This document shows positions 16,928 through 25,981 of a DNA stretch of 64,000 nucleotides, one piece after another. This DNA is from Bifidobacterium colobi (GTDB lineage: Bacteria; Actinomycetota; Actinomycetes; Actinomycetales; Bifidobacteriaceae). The stretch spans positions 49,192 to 113,191 of the forward strand of contig NZ_JAFEJU010000007.1 in assembly GCF_018555455.1 (NCBI RefSeq). Direction: 5' to 3'. The position numbers and the translations under genes were made by a program. Numbering within the stretch: position 1 is the first letter of the stretch; the number at the start of each line of letters is the position of its first letter. The notes below the pieces were generated by a model that saw only the letters and a program-made list of their open reading frames with translations, was not told the origin of the DNA and did no database searches.

Positions 16928-18796
16928 ATGACTATGAATGGGCAGCAGCCGCAACCGGCACCGGGACAACAGCCGGCATCATCATCGCAGACTTATCAGG
17001 CGCAGGGGCAGCCAACAGAGTTTGCGAATCCGCAGATGCCGGGCAATAGTAATCCTTTGCATAATGCTCCCGACAATCTCGAAGACGACGCGACCATACT
17101 GTTGCACTATGAACCGCACGCCTTTGCATCGCCGCAAACCATGCCATTGCCGCCCGTTCCCATGGCACCAGCGCCGCAGCATCCGTTCCGTGTGCAGTCG
17201 TACACAGCACCTGTGCAAGTGCCGCAGCCTATCGTGCAACCTGCGCCGCCAGCACAATCGCCAGTACAGCAGTTTGCGCAGTCGCAGCCGACAGCACAGT
17301 CACAGTTTGCTCAGTCGCAGAACAATCCGACTCAGGTGCCATCTCAGGCTGGACCACAATCAGCTGTGTCGCAATCAAACTTGTCGTATGCGGCTCCGCG
17401 CCCGATGCCGCAGCCGGTTGCTCAGTCAGTTGTGCCGCAGCCATCGCAGTCAACCATTGTGCAGTCAACCATTGCGCAGCCGCAGCCAGTGCAGCTGCAG
17501 TCAGCGCAGCCGCAGCCAGTACAGGCGTATCAGCCAAATGCGGCTGCTCAGCCGGTCATTCAACCGTCGCAAACCGCACAGCAATACCGGTCGTATGCGT
17601 CGCCCCAGCCGTATGCACAACCTCAGCCGGTTGCCCAACAGCCGCAGTCATATGCCACCCAGCCTCAGCAATACGCGACTCAGACCGCGCGGCCGTATGC
17701 GCAGTCGCAACCAGTGCAGCAGTACGGTGCGCAATCGTATGTTGCACAACCATATGTTGCACAGCCTCAGCCGTATGTCGCAGCGCAAGTGCGTCCGCCG
17801 GTCGTCATGGTCAGTCCACGGCAAGCATGGAAGACCTGGCGCCGCCGGGTAGTGAATCGCGCGATGGGACTTGCCTTCATCTACGAAAGTCTCATGTATG
17901 TCGGTGGTTTCGCGCTCATGATATTCGTAGAGCTGTTTTCCCTGCGCTGGTTGGATGGACCGGATGGGGGAGAAGGTTTCATCAGCCTCGCCGGAGTGGC
18001 CGCGGCCATGGGATTCCTGCTCATCATGCGTCACCGCGACATTCTGACCCGTGAATTCTGGCTTGGTGGACCGCATACGGACACCTACGGCGAGCCGAAC
18101 CAGCTCGGACGCATAAGCCAATACGGCGGCGGGCGAATGCGGCCGCAATGGTTTCTGGTGTTCATCATGCTCGGCATGGGCGTGCAGAGCATAGTTTCGC
18201 TGGCGCAAATCGGGCTCGCGCTGATCGGCGGCGGATTGAGCTCGCCCACATCCGAAGCGATTAGCGACAGTTCCAACACCGTGTCCATGTGGCTGTACGT
18301 TGGTGTGGCCGCGCCGATTTGCGAGGAAGTCATATTCCGTGGCGTGCTGATGAAGGAGCTCAAGCCGCTCGGCAAGAACTTCGCCATCGTGACCTCGGCA
18401 TTCGCCTTCGGACTGTTCCACGACGACTTCGTGCAAGGCACGTTCGCCTTCCTGTTCGGCCTGATTCTGGGTTTTGTGGCTATGGAATACTCGCTGGTGT
18501 GGTCGATTGCGCTGCACGCGTTCAACAATGCGATTCTTTCCGGTGTGATTGATACATGGTTCGCTGGCCAGCTCAACGATACGCAGTACACGGTGTACGT
18601 GATTGTGCTGACTGCGGTTGGCGTGATCGGTGCGACGGTGGCGCTGGCGGTGTACGGGCGTGGTTTGAAGCAGTACCGTATGCAGAACCGTAGTATTCCG
18701 GACACGTATGCGGGATGGTCGTCGCCGGTGTTCATTGCGTTCGTGGTGGCCAATATTCTGCTGACGATTGTGCTGTTGGTGCTGTATGTAGCGTAG
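16928..18796 (+). CDS. CPBP-family intramembrane metalloprotease with Gln/Pro-rich N-terminus
   Basis: The 622-residue protein has a long low-complexity N-terminal region (about 1-295) rich in Gln, Pro, Ser and Ala, with many SQ, AQP and PQ steps. A multi-pass membrane domain follows. The CPBP (Abi/CAAX protease) motifs are all present: EEVIFRG near residue 463, FGLFHDD, and HAFNNAIL. These supply the glutamates and histidines of the active site. Bacterial CPBP proteins are membrane proteases linked to bacteriocin immunity or envelope maturation, and the substrate here is unknown. The start at ATG 16928 has a second in-frame ATG two codons later. It is a single gene between the surface-protein terminator and a palindromic repeat element. 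Confidence 0.88.
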   Translation: MTMNGQQPQPAPGQQPASSSQTYQAQGQPTEFANPQMPGNSNPLHNAPDNLEDDATILLHYEPHAFASPQTMPLPPVPMAPAPQHPFRVQSYTAPVQVPQPIVQPAPPAQSPVQQFAQSQPTAQSQFAQSQNNPTQVPSQAGPQSAVSQSNLSYAAPRPMPQPVAQSVVPQPSQSTIVQSTIAQPQPVQLQSAQPQPVQAYQPNAAAQPVIQPSQTAQQYRSYASPQPYAQPQPVAQQPQSYATQPQQYATQTARPYAQSQPVQQYGAQSYVAQPYVAQPQPYVAAQVRPPVVMVSPRQAWKTWRRRVVNRAMGLAFIYESLMYVGGFALMIFVELFSLRWLDGPDGGEGFISLAGVAAAMGFLLIMRHRDILTREFWLGGPHTDTYGEPNQLGRISQYGGGRMRPQWFLVFIMLGMGVQSIVSLAQIGLALIGGGLSSPTSEAISDSSNTVSMWLYVGVAAPICEEVIFRGVLMKELKPLGKNFAIVTSAFAFGLFHDDFVQGTFAFLFGLILGFVAMEYSLVWSIALHAFNNAILSGVIDTWFAGQLNDTQYTVYVIVLTAVGVIGATVALAVYGRGLKQYRMQNRSIPDTYAGWSSPVFIAFVVANILLTIVLLVLYVA

Positions 18797-18920
18797 GCGC
18801 GTGTGGTTGAGGGCTGAGACGGCTGAACGTCCGACGGCGTTGTTGAGTATTTGCGGTGATAACCGTGTTCTTCGGCTGGTCTGACGCATATTGGGTATGA
18901 CCTGTACGTGACTTGTGCTT

Positions 18921-19047
18921 GACTGAAGGTTTTTCAACGTTGACTGACGGTTTTATAACGGAATTTGTTATAAAACCGTCAGTCTGAGTTAGATTTCCGT
19001 CAGTTTGAGTTAGATTTCCGTCAGTCTGTGTTGGAAATCCGTCAGTC
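18921..19047. repeat. Palindrome with tandem 21-bp copies of a CCGTCAGT word
   Basis: GACTGACGGTTTTATAAC (18942-18959) pairs perfectly over 18 bp with its inverse (18967-18984) across GGAATTT. Further copies of the word lie at a 21-bp pitch: one forward at 18921 and three inverse ones ending at 19005, 19026 and 19047. The order is F-F-R-R-R-R. It fills the gap between the CPBP gene and the PyrD-like gene. Confidence 0.9.
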
Positions 19048-19092
19048 AACTGGTGCTCGGGGCGGCAGTATGGCGACGGTGACGTTCGTGGT

Positions 19093-20220
19093 ATGGCTTA
19101 TCGTTGGAATATGAGTGATTTTGAGCCGTTCTATGACGTGAATCGCACCTATGAAGACAACTATGCTCAGGGGCCGTTCGGCGCGTTCGCCGAAGCACTG
19201 AAATCCGGTACCGCAGGCGAAGAGGAGGAGCTCGGAAAGGCGGGCGAATCCTTCCTTGGTCAGCCGGTGAACCTGGCGTTCGGTATTCCGGCGGGCCCGC
19301 TGCTCAATAGCCGCTACACTACGGCGGCCTTCCGCATGGGCTTCGATCTGGCCACCTACAAGACTGTGCGCTCGCGAGCATGGGGTTGCAACCCATTCCC
19401 GAACGTGCTCGCCGTGCATCCGACTTCAGCCGATGGTTCGCTGACTCCGGGCAGCGCCGAACTGGATGAAGGTGTGCTGGCCGATACTAATTACGAGCAG
19501 CCGATTTCCATCTCCAATAGTTTCGGCGTGCCGTCGCAGAATCCAGACGTATGGCAGCCGGACATGAAGGCCGCCATTGCTGCCGCCGGTCCCGGTCAGG
19601 TGCTGGTGCCGAGCTTCCAAGGCTCGCGCGTGGAAGGTATGAGCGAAGAGGACTACATCGCCGACCACGCCACCACTGCGCGTCTGGTTAAGGAGACCGG
19701 CGCGAAGTTGATGGTGATGAACACCAGCTGCCCGAATGAGGGACACAATCGTTTGCTGTGCCACAATCCGCTGCTCGTGGGTCGTATTACCGAGGCGGTG
19801 AAGAACGAGATTGGCGATACGCCGCTGATGATCAAACTGGCGTTCATTCCGAGCGACGATGACTTGGAACTCATGGTGCGCTCCACTGTGGGGCGTGGCA
19901 CGGTTCAGGGATTCAGTACGATTAACACCATTTCCGCGAAACTGGTGGATAAGGACGGCAATCAGGCGCTGCCCGGCGCCGGCCGTGATCGCTCCGGTGT
20001 ATGCGGCAGCGCGATTCGTGGAGCCGGTCTGGAGATGGTGCGCCGACTGGCTGCGCTGCGTGAACGTCTGGGGCTTGATTTTGCTATCAACGGTGTGGGT
20101 GGCGTGGTTTCGCCTGAGGACTACGCAGCATATAAGGCTGCCGGAGCGGACTCGGTGATGTCTGCCACCGGAGCCATGTGGGATGCTGAATTGGCTCATA
20201 AGATTAAGGCAAGTCTGTGA
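19093..20220 (+). CDS. Dihydroorotate dehydrogenase-like flavoenzyme
   Basis: The 375-residue protein has the TIM-barrel of the PyrD/dihydropyrimidine dehydrogenase superfamily. Early FMN-site residues are NLAFGIPAGPLLNS. The substrate-binding MNTSCPNEG (about 211-219) and the later GVGGVVSPEDYAAYKAAGAD, which binds the flavin phosphate, are also visible. True PyrD oxidises dihydroorotate in pyrimidine synthesis. This gene stands alone, far from any visible pyr genes or a pyrK partner, and it has an N-terminal extension of about 50 residues, so it may be an orphan paralogue. The start is ATG 19093 or ATG 19111 (MSDFEPFYD), and neither has a clear ribosome-binding site. Confidence 0.75.
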   Translation: MAYRWNMSDFEPFYDVNRTYEDNYAQGPFGAFAEALKSGTAGEEEELGKAGESFLGQPVNLAFGIPAGPLLNSRYTTAAFRMGFDLATYKTVRSRAWGCNPFPNVLAVHPTSADGSLTPGSAELDEGVLADTNYEQPISISNSFGVPSQNPDVWQPDMKAAIAAAGPGQVLVPSFQGSRVEGMSEEDYIADHATTARLVKETGAKLMVMNTSCPNEGHNRLLCHNPLLVGRITEAVKNEIGDTPLMIKLAFIPSDDDLELMVRSTVGRGTVQGFSTINTISAKLVDKDGNQALPGAGRDRSGVCGSAIRGAGLEMVRRLAALRERLGLDFAINGVGGVVSPEDYAAYKAAGADSVMSATGAMWDAELAHKIKASL

Positions 20221-20262
20221 GCTGCTCGTCGGTTTGATTGCGAATAGACTGCCTAAAAACAG

Positions 20263-20299
20263 GTTTGCCCCGGCTGAAAGAGCTTCAGTCGGGGCAAAC
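20263..20299 (+). terminator. Long hairpin after the PyrD-like gene
   Basis: GTTTGCCCCGGCTGAA and TTCAGTCGGGGCAAAC form 16-bp arms with one mismatch and a five-base loop, about 40 bp after the stop codon. A T-run is lacking. It directly abuts the larger nested palindrome. Confidence 0.6.
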
Positions 20300-20498
20300 T
20301 CGTTTACAAGGGGTTGATTTGGGGATATCGGAATATCTATCTGCGTTACAAGGGGTTCCTTTGGTGCGAAACCGTGGATAAAAACCGGACTCTCGCAACG
20401 TTATTTCGCCGTTTTGGGGTTGTCGCTACTTAGGCAACAACCCCTTGTAACGCAGAAAGACCTCCGGCGGCCCGTAAATCAACCCCTTGTAAACGAGA
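20299..20498. repeat. 200-bp nested inverted repeat between convergent genes
   Basis: The outer arms are perfect over 22 bp (20299-20320 with 20477-20498). The inner arms are perfect over 17 bp (CTGCGTTACAAGGGGTT at 20341-20357 with its inverse at 20439-20455). The shared word TTACAAGGGGTT thus occurs F-F-R-R at a 42-bp pitch. It occupies the gap between the 3' ends of the PyrD-like gene and nox. Confidence 0.92.
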
Positions 20499-20528
20499 TA
20501 GGCTTTTTCCTAGGGAGTAGCGCGGCAA

Positions 20529-21887
20529 TTACGCTTCGGCGGCGGCCTTCATGGCCACGGCGCCCACGTAATAGACCGGCTTATCGAAGTTCGGCTGGAA
20601 CAGGAAGTCCACGTTCGCCAACTGGTCGATGGTAAAGCCGGCCTGAATCGCCATGGAAATCACGTTCGCGGCACCGGAAATATCCGCCTTGGAGCAGAAC
20701 TGGCCGCCCTTGACCTTGCGGGTTTCCGGATCCCAGGTGAGAATCGAAGTGACCGGAGTGGTGGTGAGCATGAAGTCCGGGCGGTAGTCCTCGGTGAGCT
20801 CGGTCTCGTGCACGGTAAGGCCACGGCGTTCGGCGCCGGCCTTGGTCAGGCCCGAAGCGGCCAGTGACAGATCGTAGAGCTGCACGGCGGAAGTGGCCTG
20901 CGTGCCCATGTACTTCACGGTCGGCTTTTCGATATTGCGGCCCACGAGCAGACCCTGGCGTACCGCGTTGGTGGCCAGCGGAATGTAGTCATGCTTGCCG
21001 GTCGGGTTATAGAACACGGTGGCCGAGTCGCCGGCGGCATACACGTCCGGCACGGAAGCCTGCATGTAATCGTCAACGATGATGGCACCGTTCGGCAGCA
21101 TATCCACCTTGCCCTTAAGCAGGTCGGTGTTCGGCAGGAAGCCTACGGCCAGGATTGCCATCTCGGCCGTGTACTCACCCTTTTCGGTGACCACGGTCAC
21201 GGTATTGTCCGGATTGTCGCGGAATTCCACCACTTTCTGGCCAAGGGCCAGCGTCACGCCGTGCTCCTCGAATGCGGCGGCAACCTGATCGGTGATGGAC
21301 TTATCGAAGTTGTTGGCCAGCGGGCGGTTCAAACCGTCCACTAGCGTGGTCTTGACGCCCGTCAAGCTGAACTGCTCGGCAATCTCCGCGCCAATGTAAC
21401 CGGAGCCGATTACGACAGCGGACTTGGCGAGCTTTGCCTTCTCCTTGATGGCGATGGCATGATCCCAATTCTTGCACAGCAGCACGTGTGGGCTGTCGAT
21501 ACCGGGGATTGGCGGAATCACGGGGCGGGAACCGGTGGTCACGACAAGTTTGTCGAAGGCGAGCGTCTCCTCGGGAGCGTCGGCGCCGTCCGAGCCATCT
21601 TCGAGCGAACGGTAGGTAAGCGTCTTGCCCACCGGGTCCACGGAAGTCACATCGGTACGCATGTGCATGGTCGCGCCAGCTTGTGCCAGAGCCTCGGGGG
21701 AGGAATAGAACATCTTCTTCGGGTCGGAAACATGGTCGCCAACCCACAGCGCGATGCCGCAGGAGAGGAAGGAGAGCGTGCCATTGCGCTCGAAAACGTG
21801 GACGGTCCAATCCGGATGCTCGGCGAGAATGGAAGTGGCGGCGAACGTGCCGGCGTGCGTGCAGCCGATAACGGCGACGGTGGTCAT
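20529..21887 (-). CDS. nox: NADH oxidase (FAD-dependent, probably water-forming)
   Basis: The 452-residue protein belongs to the NADH oxidase/CoA-disulfide reductase branch of the pyridine nucleotide-disulfide oxidoreductases. It starts TTVAVIGCTHAGTFAA (FAD site). The redox-active cysteine sits in LSFLSCGIALWVG near residue 45, a signature of water-forming Nox. The NAD site is VVIGSGYIGAEIAEQF and the second FAD motif is VYAAGDSATVF. In bifidobacteria such enzymes reduce O2 to water and reoxidise NADH. AGGAG at 21892-21896 sets the ATG at 21887. The gene is monocistronic and convergent with the PyrD-like gene across the nested palindrome. Confidence 0.9.
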   Translation of the reverse strand: MTTVAVIGCTHAGTFAATSILAEHPDWTVHVFERNGTLSFLSCGIALWVGDHVSDPKKMFYSSPEALAQAGATMHMRTDVTSVDPVGKTLTYRSLEDGSDGADAPEETLAFDKLVVTTGSRPVIPPIPGIDSPHVLLCKNWDHAIAIKEKAKLAKSAVVIGSGYIGAEIAEQFSLTGVKTTLVDGLNRPLANNFDKSITDQVAAAFEEHGVTLALGQKVVEFRDNPDNTVTVVTEKGEYTAEMAILAVGFLPNTDLLKGKVDMLPNGAIIVDDYMQASVPDVYAAGDSATVFYNPTGKHDYIPLATNAVRQGLLVGRNIEKPTVKYMGTQATSAVQLYDLSLAASGLTKAGAERRGLTVHETELTEDYRPDFMLTTTPVTSILTWDPETRKVKGGQFCSKADISGAANVISMAIQAGFTIDQLANVDFLFQPNFDKPVYYVGAVAMKAAAEA

Positions 21888-22167
21888 AAATGCTCCTTTG
21901 CTTGTGGCCTAGGCGTCAATTGCCCTGCCTCGAATCGTAGCGTAGGGGGCTGGAGAATGCTGCGGCAGAAAATGTGAGGTAGATTACATTGTGTGCGCTG
22001 TGCATTGCTGGTGATGGTGCAGCCTGATGCTCACCAAAGCTTTGCAAAGTTTGGCTCGCGGCGCATTTCACCGAGTGCGCACATGGGTTATGGCAAACTA
22101 GACTCTAGTGTTTTTGATCGCACAGCCGTACGTAGATAATGCGTACGTAGGTATATAGGAGAGTGGC

Positions 22168-23493
22168 GTGGCTGAGAATACGAATGATGTGCTGCATGTT
22201 GAAGGCGGTAAACCGCTGAACGGCACCATCAAGGTCCGTGGCGCGAAGAACTTCGTGAGCAAGGCCATGGTGGCCGCGCTGCTTGCACCGGGCAAGTCCG
22301 TGCTGAAGAACGTGCCGGAGATTCGCGACGTGCATGTGGTGTCCGACTTGCTGCGCCTGCATGGCGTGAGCGTGGACGTGGATGGTGCCAACGGTGTGGT
22401 GACCATCGACGCCTCCCATGTGCAGCTGGCCGACGTGGCCGACGTGGACACGCTGTCCGGTTCTTCCCGCATCCCGATCCTGTTCTCTGGTCCGCTGGTG
22501 CATCGTCTGGGTGAGGCATTCATCCCGGCGCTCGGCGGCTGCGCAATCGGCGGCCGTCCGATTGACTTCCATCTGGAGACCCTGCGCAAGCTTGGCGCCA
22601 CGGTAGATAAGGAACACAAGGACGGTATTCATATCACCGCTCCCGACGGCCTGCATGGCGCGAAGATTCATCTGCCGTACCCGTCCGTAGGCGCTACCGA
22701 GCAGACGTTGCTGGCTGCTGTGCTTGCCGAAGGTAAGACCGAGCTGTCTGGCGCTGCAATCGAGCCGGAAATCATGGACTTGGTGGCTGTGCTGCAGAAG
22801 ATGGGCGCGATCATCTCCGTGGACGTGGACCGTACGTTCCGCATTGAAGGCGTCAAGGAGCTCAAGGGCTTCACACACACTTCGCTGACCGACCGCATCG
22901 AGGCCGCCTCGTGGGCATCCGCCGCCCTCGCCACGCATGGCGACATCTTCGTCAAGGGCGCCACCCAGCCGGAAATGATGACCTTCCTCAACGTGTTCCG
23001 CAAGGTCGGCGGTGAGTTCGACGTGACCGACAAGGGCATTCGCTTCTGGCATCCGGGCGGCGACCTGCACCCGGTGGCCATCGAAACCGACGTGCACCCC
23101 GGCTTCATGACCGACTGGCAGCAGCCGCTCGTGGTGGCTCTGACCCAGGCGAACGGTCTGTCGATCGTGCACGAAACCGTGTACGAGAACCGTTTCGGCT
23201 TCACCAAGCCGCTCGTGCAAATGGGTGCAACCATCCAGCTGTATCGCGAGTGCCTCGGCTCCCTGCCGTGCCGCTTCCAGCAGCGCAATTACAAGCACTC
23301 CGCCGTAATCTTCGGACCGACCCCGCTCACCGGACGCGACATCGACGTGCCGGATCTGCGCGGCGGCTTCAGCCATCTGATCGCTGCGTTGGCGGCCAAG
23401 GGCCCGTCCAACGTACAGGGCATTAGCCTGATCGACCGCGGTTACGCCGACTTCCGCGGCAAGCTGGAAGCTCTCGGTGCTGATTTCGACTGA
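22168..23493 (+). CDS. murA: UDP-N-acetylglucosamine 1-carboxyvinyltransferase
   Basis: MurA transfers enolpyruvate from PEP to UDP-GlcNAc, the first committed step of peptidoglycan synthesis. The 441-residue product has RGAKNFVSKAMVAALL at the N-terminus, with the conserved Lys-Asn pair. The catalytic cysteine is C125 in GGCAIGGRP. Mycobacterial MurA carries Asp at that site and is resistant to fosfomycin, and this enzyme keeps the Cys. The start is GTG 22168, supported by TAGGAGAG at 22157-22164. A terminator follows the gene. In several actinobacteria murA lies downstream of leuCD, and here the same order holds with other genes between them. Confidence 0.95.
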   Translation: MAENTNDVLHVEGGKPLNGTIKVRGAKNFVSKAMVAALLAPGKSVLKNVPEIRDVHVVSDLLRLHGVSVDVDGANGVVTIDASHVQLADVADVDTLSGSSRIPILFSGPLVHRLGEAFIPALGGCAIGGRPIDFHLETLRKLGATVDKEHKDGIHITAPDGLHGAKIHLPYPSVGATEQTLLAAVLAEGKTELSGAAIEPEIMDLVAVLQKMGAIISVDVDRTFRIEGVKELKGFTHTSLTDRIEAASWASAALATHGDIFVKGATQPEMMTFLNVFRKVGGEFDVTDKGIRFWHPGGDLHPVAIETDVHPGFMTDWQQPLVVALTQANGLSIVHETVYENRFGFTKPLVQMGATIQLYRECLGSLPCRFQQRNYKHSAVIFGPTPLTGRDIDVPDLRGGFSHLIAALAAKGPSNVQGISLIDRGYADFRGKLEALGADFD

Positions 23494-23518
23494 TAACCTG
23501 GCTGATTATTTGCTATTG

Positions 23519-23551
23519 ACTCCCCTTGGTGCGAATCGAGGGGAGTTTTTT
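23519..23551 (+). terminator. murA terminator
   Basis: ACTCCCCT pairs with AGGGGAGT and runs into TTTTTTG. A second stem just downstream (ACTCCCCTC/GAGGGGAA) would serve the convergent MFS gene. Confidence 0.85.
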
Positions 23552-23585
23552 GTACTCCCCTCAGAGAGGGGAACCGGTAGTGGAT

Positions 23586-24833
23586 TTAATCCTTGAACTT
23601 TCTGCTGAGTGGCACTGAGACTACAGCACCAATCCCCAGCAATCCAGCGGAAATCAGCAGCACTGCAGCCACCGGCATATGATCGAACGCCCAGCCATAT
23701 TCCATCTGACCCAACGGTTGCGCACACATACTGATGGCAGCCACCATCGCCATCACCTTGCCGGTCATCGCATCCGGTGTATTGAGCTGAATAGTAGGCA
23801 GTGCAATCAGATTCGAGAAGCAGCTAGCGATCATCGTGCCGAACGTGAAGCCAACCAGCACGATGAGCTTCACCCAAGCGGAAACCGGCAGCAGGAATAC
23901 CAAGCCTTGCGGTAGCAGCGACAATGCCAGCGCGATCATCGACAACGGGAATTTGCGCATCGTCAGTTTCGCGGCGAAGAATCCGGCGACAAACGCGCCA
24001 ATCACACCGGAAACACCCACCAAGCCATCGGCGACGCCATACACTGTGGCATCAAAGCCGAGCACCGTGCGAATCACATAGGGGAAACCGACTGCCGCAT
24101 TGCCAATAATCACAAAGTTCAGTCCGGCGGCAAACAGCAGCAGCGCAAACACATTCGGCCGGTCTTTGATGAGGAACCGGATGCCGGCTTTCAGATCTTC
24201 GATCGGCGTGGGCAGCTCCTCGTCGCCTCGGTCGGGCGCGGCAAGTCGGATAAAGCATTCGAGCGTGGCGGCCGAGGCAAAGCTCACGATGGCGATCGTC
24301 ATCATCGGTTGGATGCCGGTCAGCGAATACAGCACGCCGCCGAGGAAGCTCGGCAGTAGTGAGCCGAGCTGCTGCACCTGATTGACCACGGCCATGGCCT
24401 TGCGCAAGGTGCTTTGCCCATGTTCGCGGAACATTTGGGGGAGTGCGGCCTGCACGGTCGGGGTTTCGAATGCGCCAAGCATGGCGAGCAATACCTGCAT
24501 GGTGCCGATGGCCACGAGACTGAAGCCGATAGTGGCGAAAACAAGCGCGCTTGCCAACACGAGTACGGCGGAGATGGCGTCGAGCGCCACCATGATGGTG
24601 CGGCGATTGATGCGGTCGGCCAGCACGCCGCCGAACGGGGAAAGAATGATCGTCGGCACGATGGAGATGGCCAGAATCGATGCGAACACGGTGGCGGAAC
24701 CGGTTTCATCGAGCACCCACATGGCCATCGCGAAGCGCAGCATCAGATTGCCGAACAGGGAGATGCCTTGCCCGGTGACGAGAAGGATGAAGTCACGGCC
24801 CAGGAGTGGGGAGTGATGCGCAGACGATGTCAT
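23586..24833 (-). CDS. MFS efflux transporter
   Basis: The 415-residue protein has about twelve hydrophobic segments typical of the major facilitator superfamily. A motif-A-like GGVLADRINRRTIMVALD lies in the loop between helices 2 and 3. The central loop carries charged residues (DRGDEELPTPIEDLKAGIRFLIKDR split by short gaps), as in the macrolide-efflux/DHA3 group. AAAGGA at about 24840-24845 sets the ATG at 24833. A TetR-family gene lies directly upstream in the same direction, so drug-inducible export is the natural inference. The substrate is unknown. Expression may be affected by the perfect 19-bp hairpin between the two genes. Confidence 0.88.
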   Translation of the reverse strand: MTSSAHHSPLLGRDFILLVTGQGISLFGNLMLRFAMAMWVLDETGSATVFASILAISIVPTIILSPFGGVLADRINRRTIMVALDAISAVLVLASALVFATIGFSLVAIGTMQVLLAMLGAFETPTVQAALPQMFREHGQSTLRKAMAVVNQVQQLGSLLPSFLGGVLYSLTGIQPMMTIAIVSFASAATLECFIRLAAPDRGDEELPTPIEDLKAGIRFLIKDRPNVFALLLFAAGLNFVIIGNAAVGFPYVIRTVLGFDATVYGVADGLVGVSGVIGAFVAGFFAAKLTMRKFPLSMIALALSLLPQGLVFLLPVSAWVKLIVLVGFTFGTMIASCFSNLIALPTIQLNTPDAMTGKVMAMVAAISMCAQPLGQMEYGWAFDHMPVAAVLLISAGLLGIGAVVSVPLSRKFKD

Positions 24834-24864
24834 GGTGTTTCCTTTGGTATTTGGTAGTCGTTTT

Positions 24865-24909
24865 CCCGAATTTCTCTCACTGACTGCCGCTCAGTGAGAG
24901 AAATTCGGG
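24865..24909. repeat. Perfect 19-bp inverted repeat between tetR and the MFS gene
   Basis: CCCGAATTTCTCTCACTGA (24865-24883) pairs without mismatch with its inverse at 24891-24909 across CTGCCGC. It has no T-run on either strand. It lies 32 bp upstream of the MFS start codon, so it could be an attenuator, an RNA-processing site or an operator. Confidence 0.9.
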
Positions 24910-24955
24910 AGATGAAAGGTGGGTGGGTGACATGGGTGGGGGATGAGCTGCGGCG

Positions 24956-25600
24956 CTAATTGCGAAACGCCGCGTAGAACTTGTAGGTCTGTTCAATGAG
25001 CTCGTCGTTGAAAACCGGGATGTTGATGGCGTTGAGCATCGCGGCAAGGCACTGGATGCGATGTTTGAGTTGCGCGTGATTGGCTGGGTAGAAGCGGGTG
25101 AGCAGCCAATAGTTGGCGAGCAGTGAGATCAGTTCGGCGGCCTCCTGCGGGTATTCGGTGGGGATGGAGCCGTCGCGCATACCTTCCTCGATGATTGGTA
25201 GCCAATGCTTGGGCAGTTCGGTGGCCCAGAAATTCAGGTTTGATGCGAGCGTAGTGGGATCATCAAGGAAAGGCAGTCCAGCTTCATTGAGTTTCCGGTG
25301 CTCTTCATTATTGATGGCGACGGTGAACAGTGCACGCAATTTCTGCAGTCCGTTGAGATCGTCGCGGGCCATGACATGGTCGCGCTCACCTTGGCTGTAG
25401 TCCCAATCCGCGCTGTTGAGTCGGTCGAGGATGGCTTCTTTGGATTTGAAGTGATGATAGATCGCGCCTTTGGAAAGGTTACCGAGCCGGTCCACGATGT
25501 TTTGGATGGAGGTTTTCTCGTAGCCCTGTTCCATGAACAGGTCGCGCGCGGCCTCCAAAATACGCCGCTCGGTGACCTCGGGATGTGCGTTGCGCGCCAT
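24956..25600 (-). CDS. TetR-family regulator
   Basis: The 214-residue protein has a canonical TetR N-terminal helix-turn-helix (residues about 8-55): RRILEAARDLFMEQGYEKTS, then a recognition region GNLSKGAIYHHFKSKEAI. The C-terminal ligand domain is helical and not assignable to a known inducer. It is encoded directly before the MFS pump on the same strand, so it most likely represses the pump and itself. A 29-bp palindrome 116 bp upstream of its start fits a TetR operator. ATG 25600 is the clear family start (MARNAHPEVTERR). Confidence 0.9.
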   Translation of the reverse strand: MARNAHPEVTERRILEAARDLFMEQGYEKTSIQNIVDRLGNLSKGAIYHHFKSKEAILDRLNSADWDYSQGERDHVMARDDLNGLQKLRALFTVAINNEEHRKLNEAGLPFLDDPTTLASNLNFWATELPKHWLPIIEEGMRDGSIPTEYPQEAAELISLLANYWLLTRFYPANHAQLKHRIQCLAAMLNAINIPVFNDELIEQTYKFYAAFRN

Positions 25601-25644
25601 GTGCGTCTCCTTATGAACTGTCGATGATGTGCGAAGCGACAGTT

Positions 25645-25688
25645 CTCCTCAGTCTGCTTCGTGTCCGGCTTCCCTCCGGGAGGGAGCC
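25645..25688 (-). repeat. REP-like palindromic element, copy 3
   Basis: On the minus strand it reads GGCTCCCTCCCGGAGGGAAG, then CCGGACACGAAGCAGACTGA and GGAG. It lies in the probable tetR 5' leader, between the palindromic operator and the start codon. Confidence 0.75.
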
Positions 25689-25715
25689 AAGTCTGTTGCG
25701 TTATTCTGGCTCGCA

Positions 25716-25744
25716 CTATACATACCGTCGGTCGGTATGTATAG
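25716..25744. promoter_or_regulatory. Probable TetR operator
   Basis: CTATACATACCG (25716-25727) and its perfect inverse CGGTATGTATAG (25733-25744) flank TCGGT. The core ACATACCG..CGGTATGT is a common shape for operators of TetR regulators that control efflux pumps. Confidence 0.7.
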
Positions 25745-25981
25745 GCGTGCGGCGAGCCCATACATGGCGCAACGGTCCGGGATAGGCGATGATGTGGCGG
25801 TATGTATTAGCAGGGAATCAGCGCGGTGCATACGAAAGAGTGGAAAAGGGTGACCGCGTAACGCTGTTGGTCCGCATGACTCGTCCGCATGGCAGCCATG
25901 AGTCTCAGTATGTTTGACGGTGATTTATTCATCCGACTTAGAGCCTCGGACACTGTCTGTGTTCCCGGTATCCTTAGAAGA

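Noticed and set aside
18732..19049. 105-codon minus-strand frame with a TQTDGNL heptad repeat
   Set aside because: The repeat comes from the 21-bp DNA repeat read in frame. The frame then runs antisense into the CPBP gene and has no ribosome-binding site.
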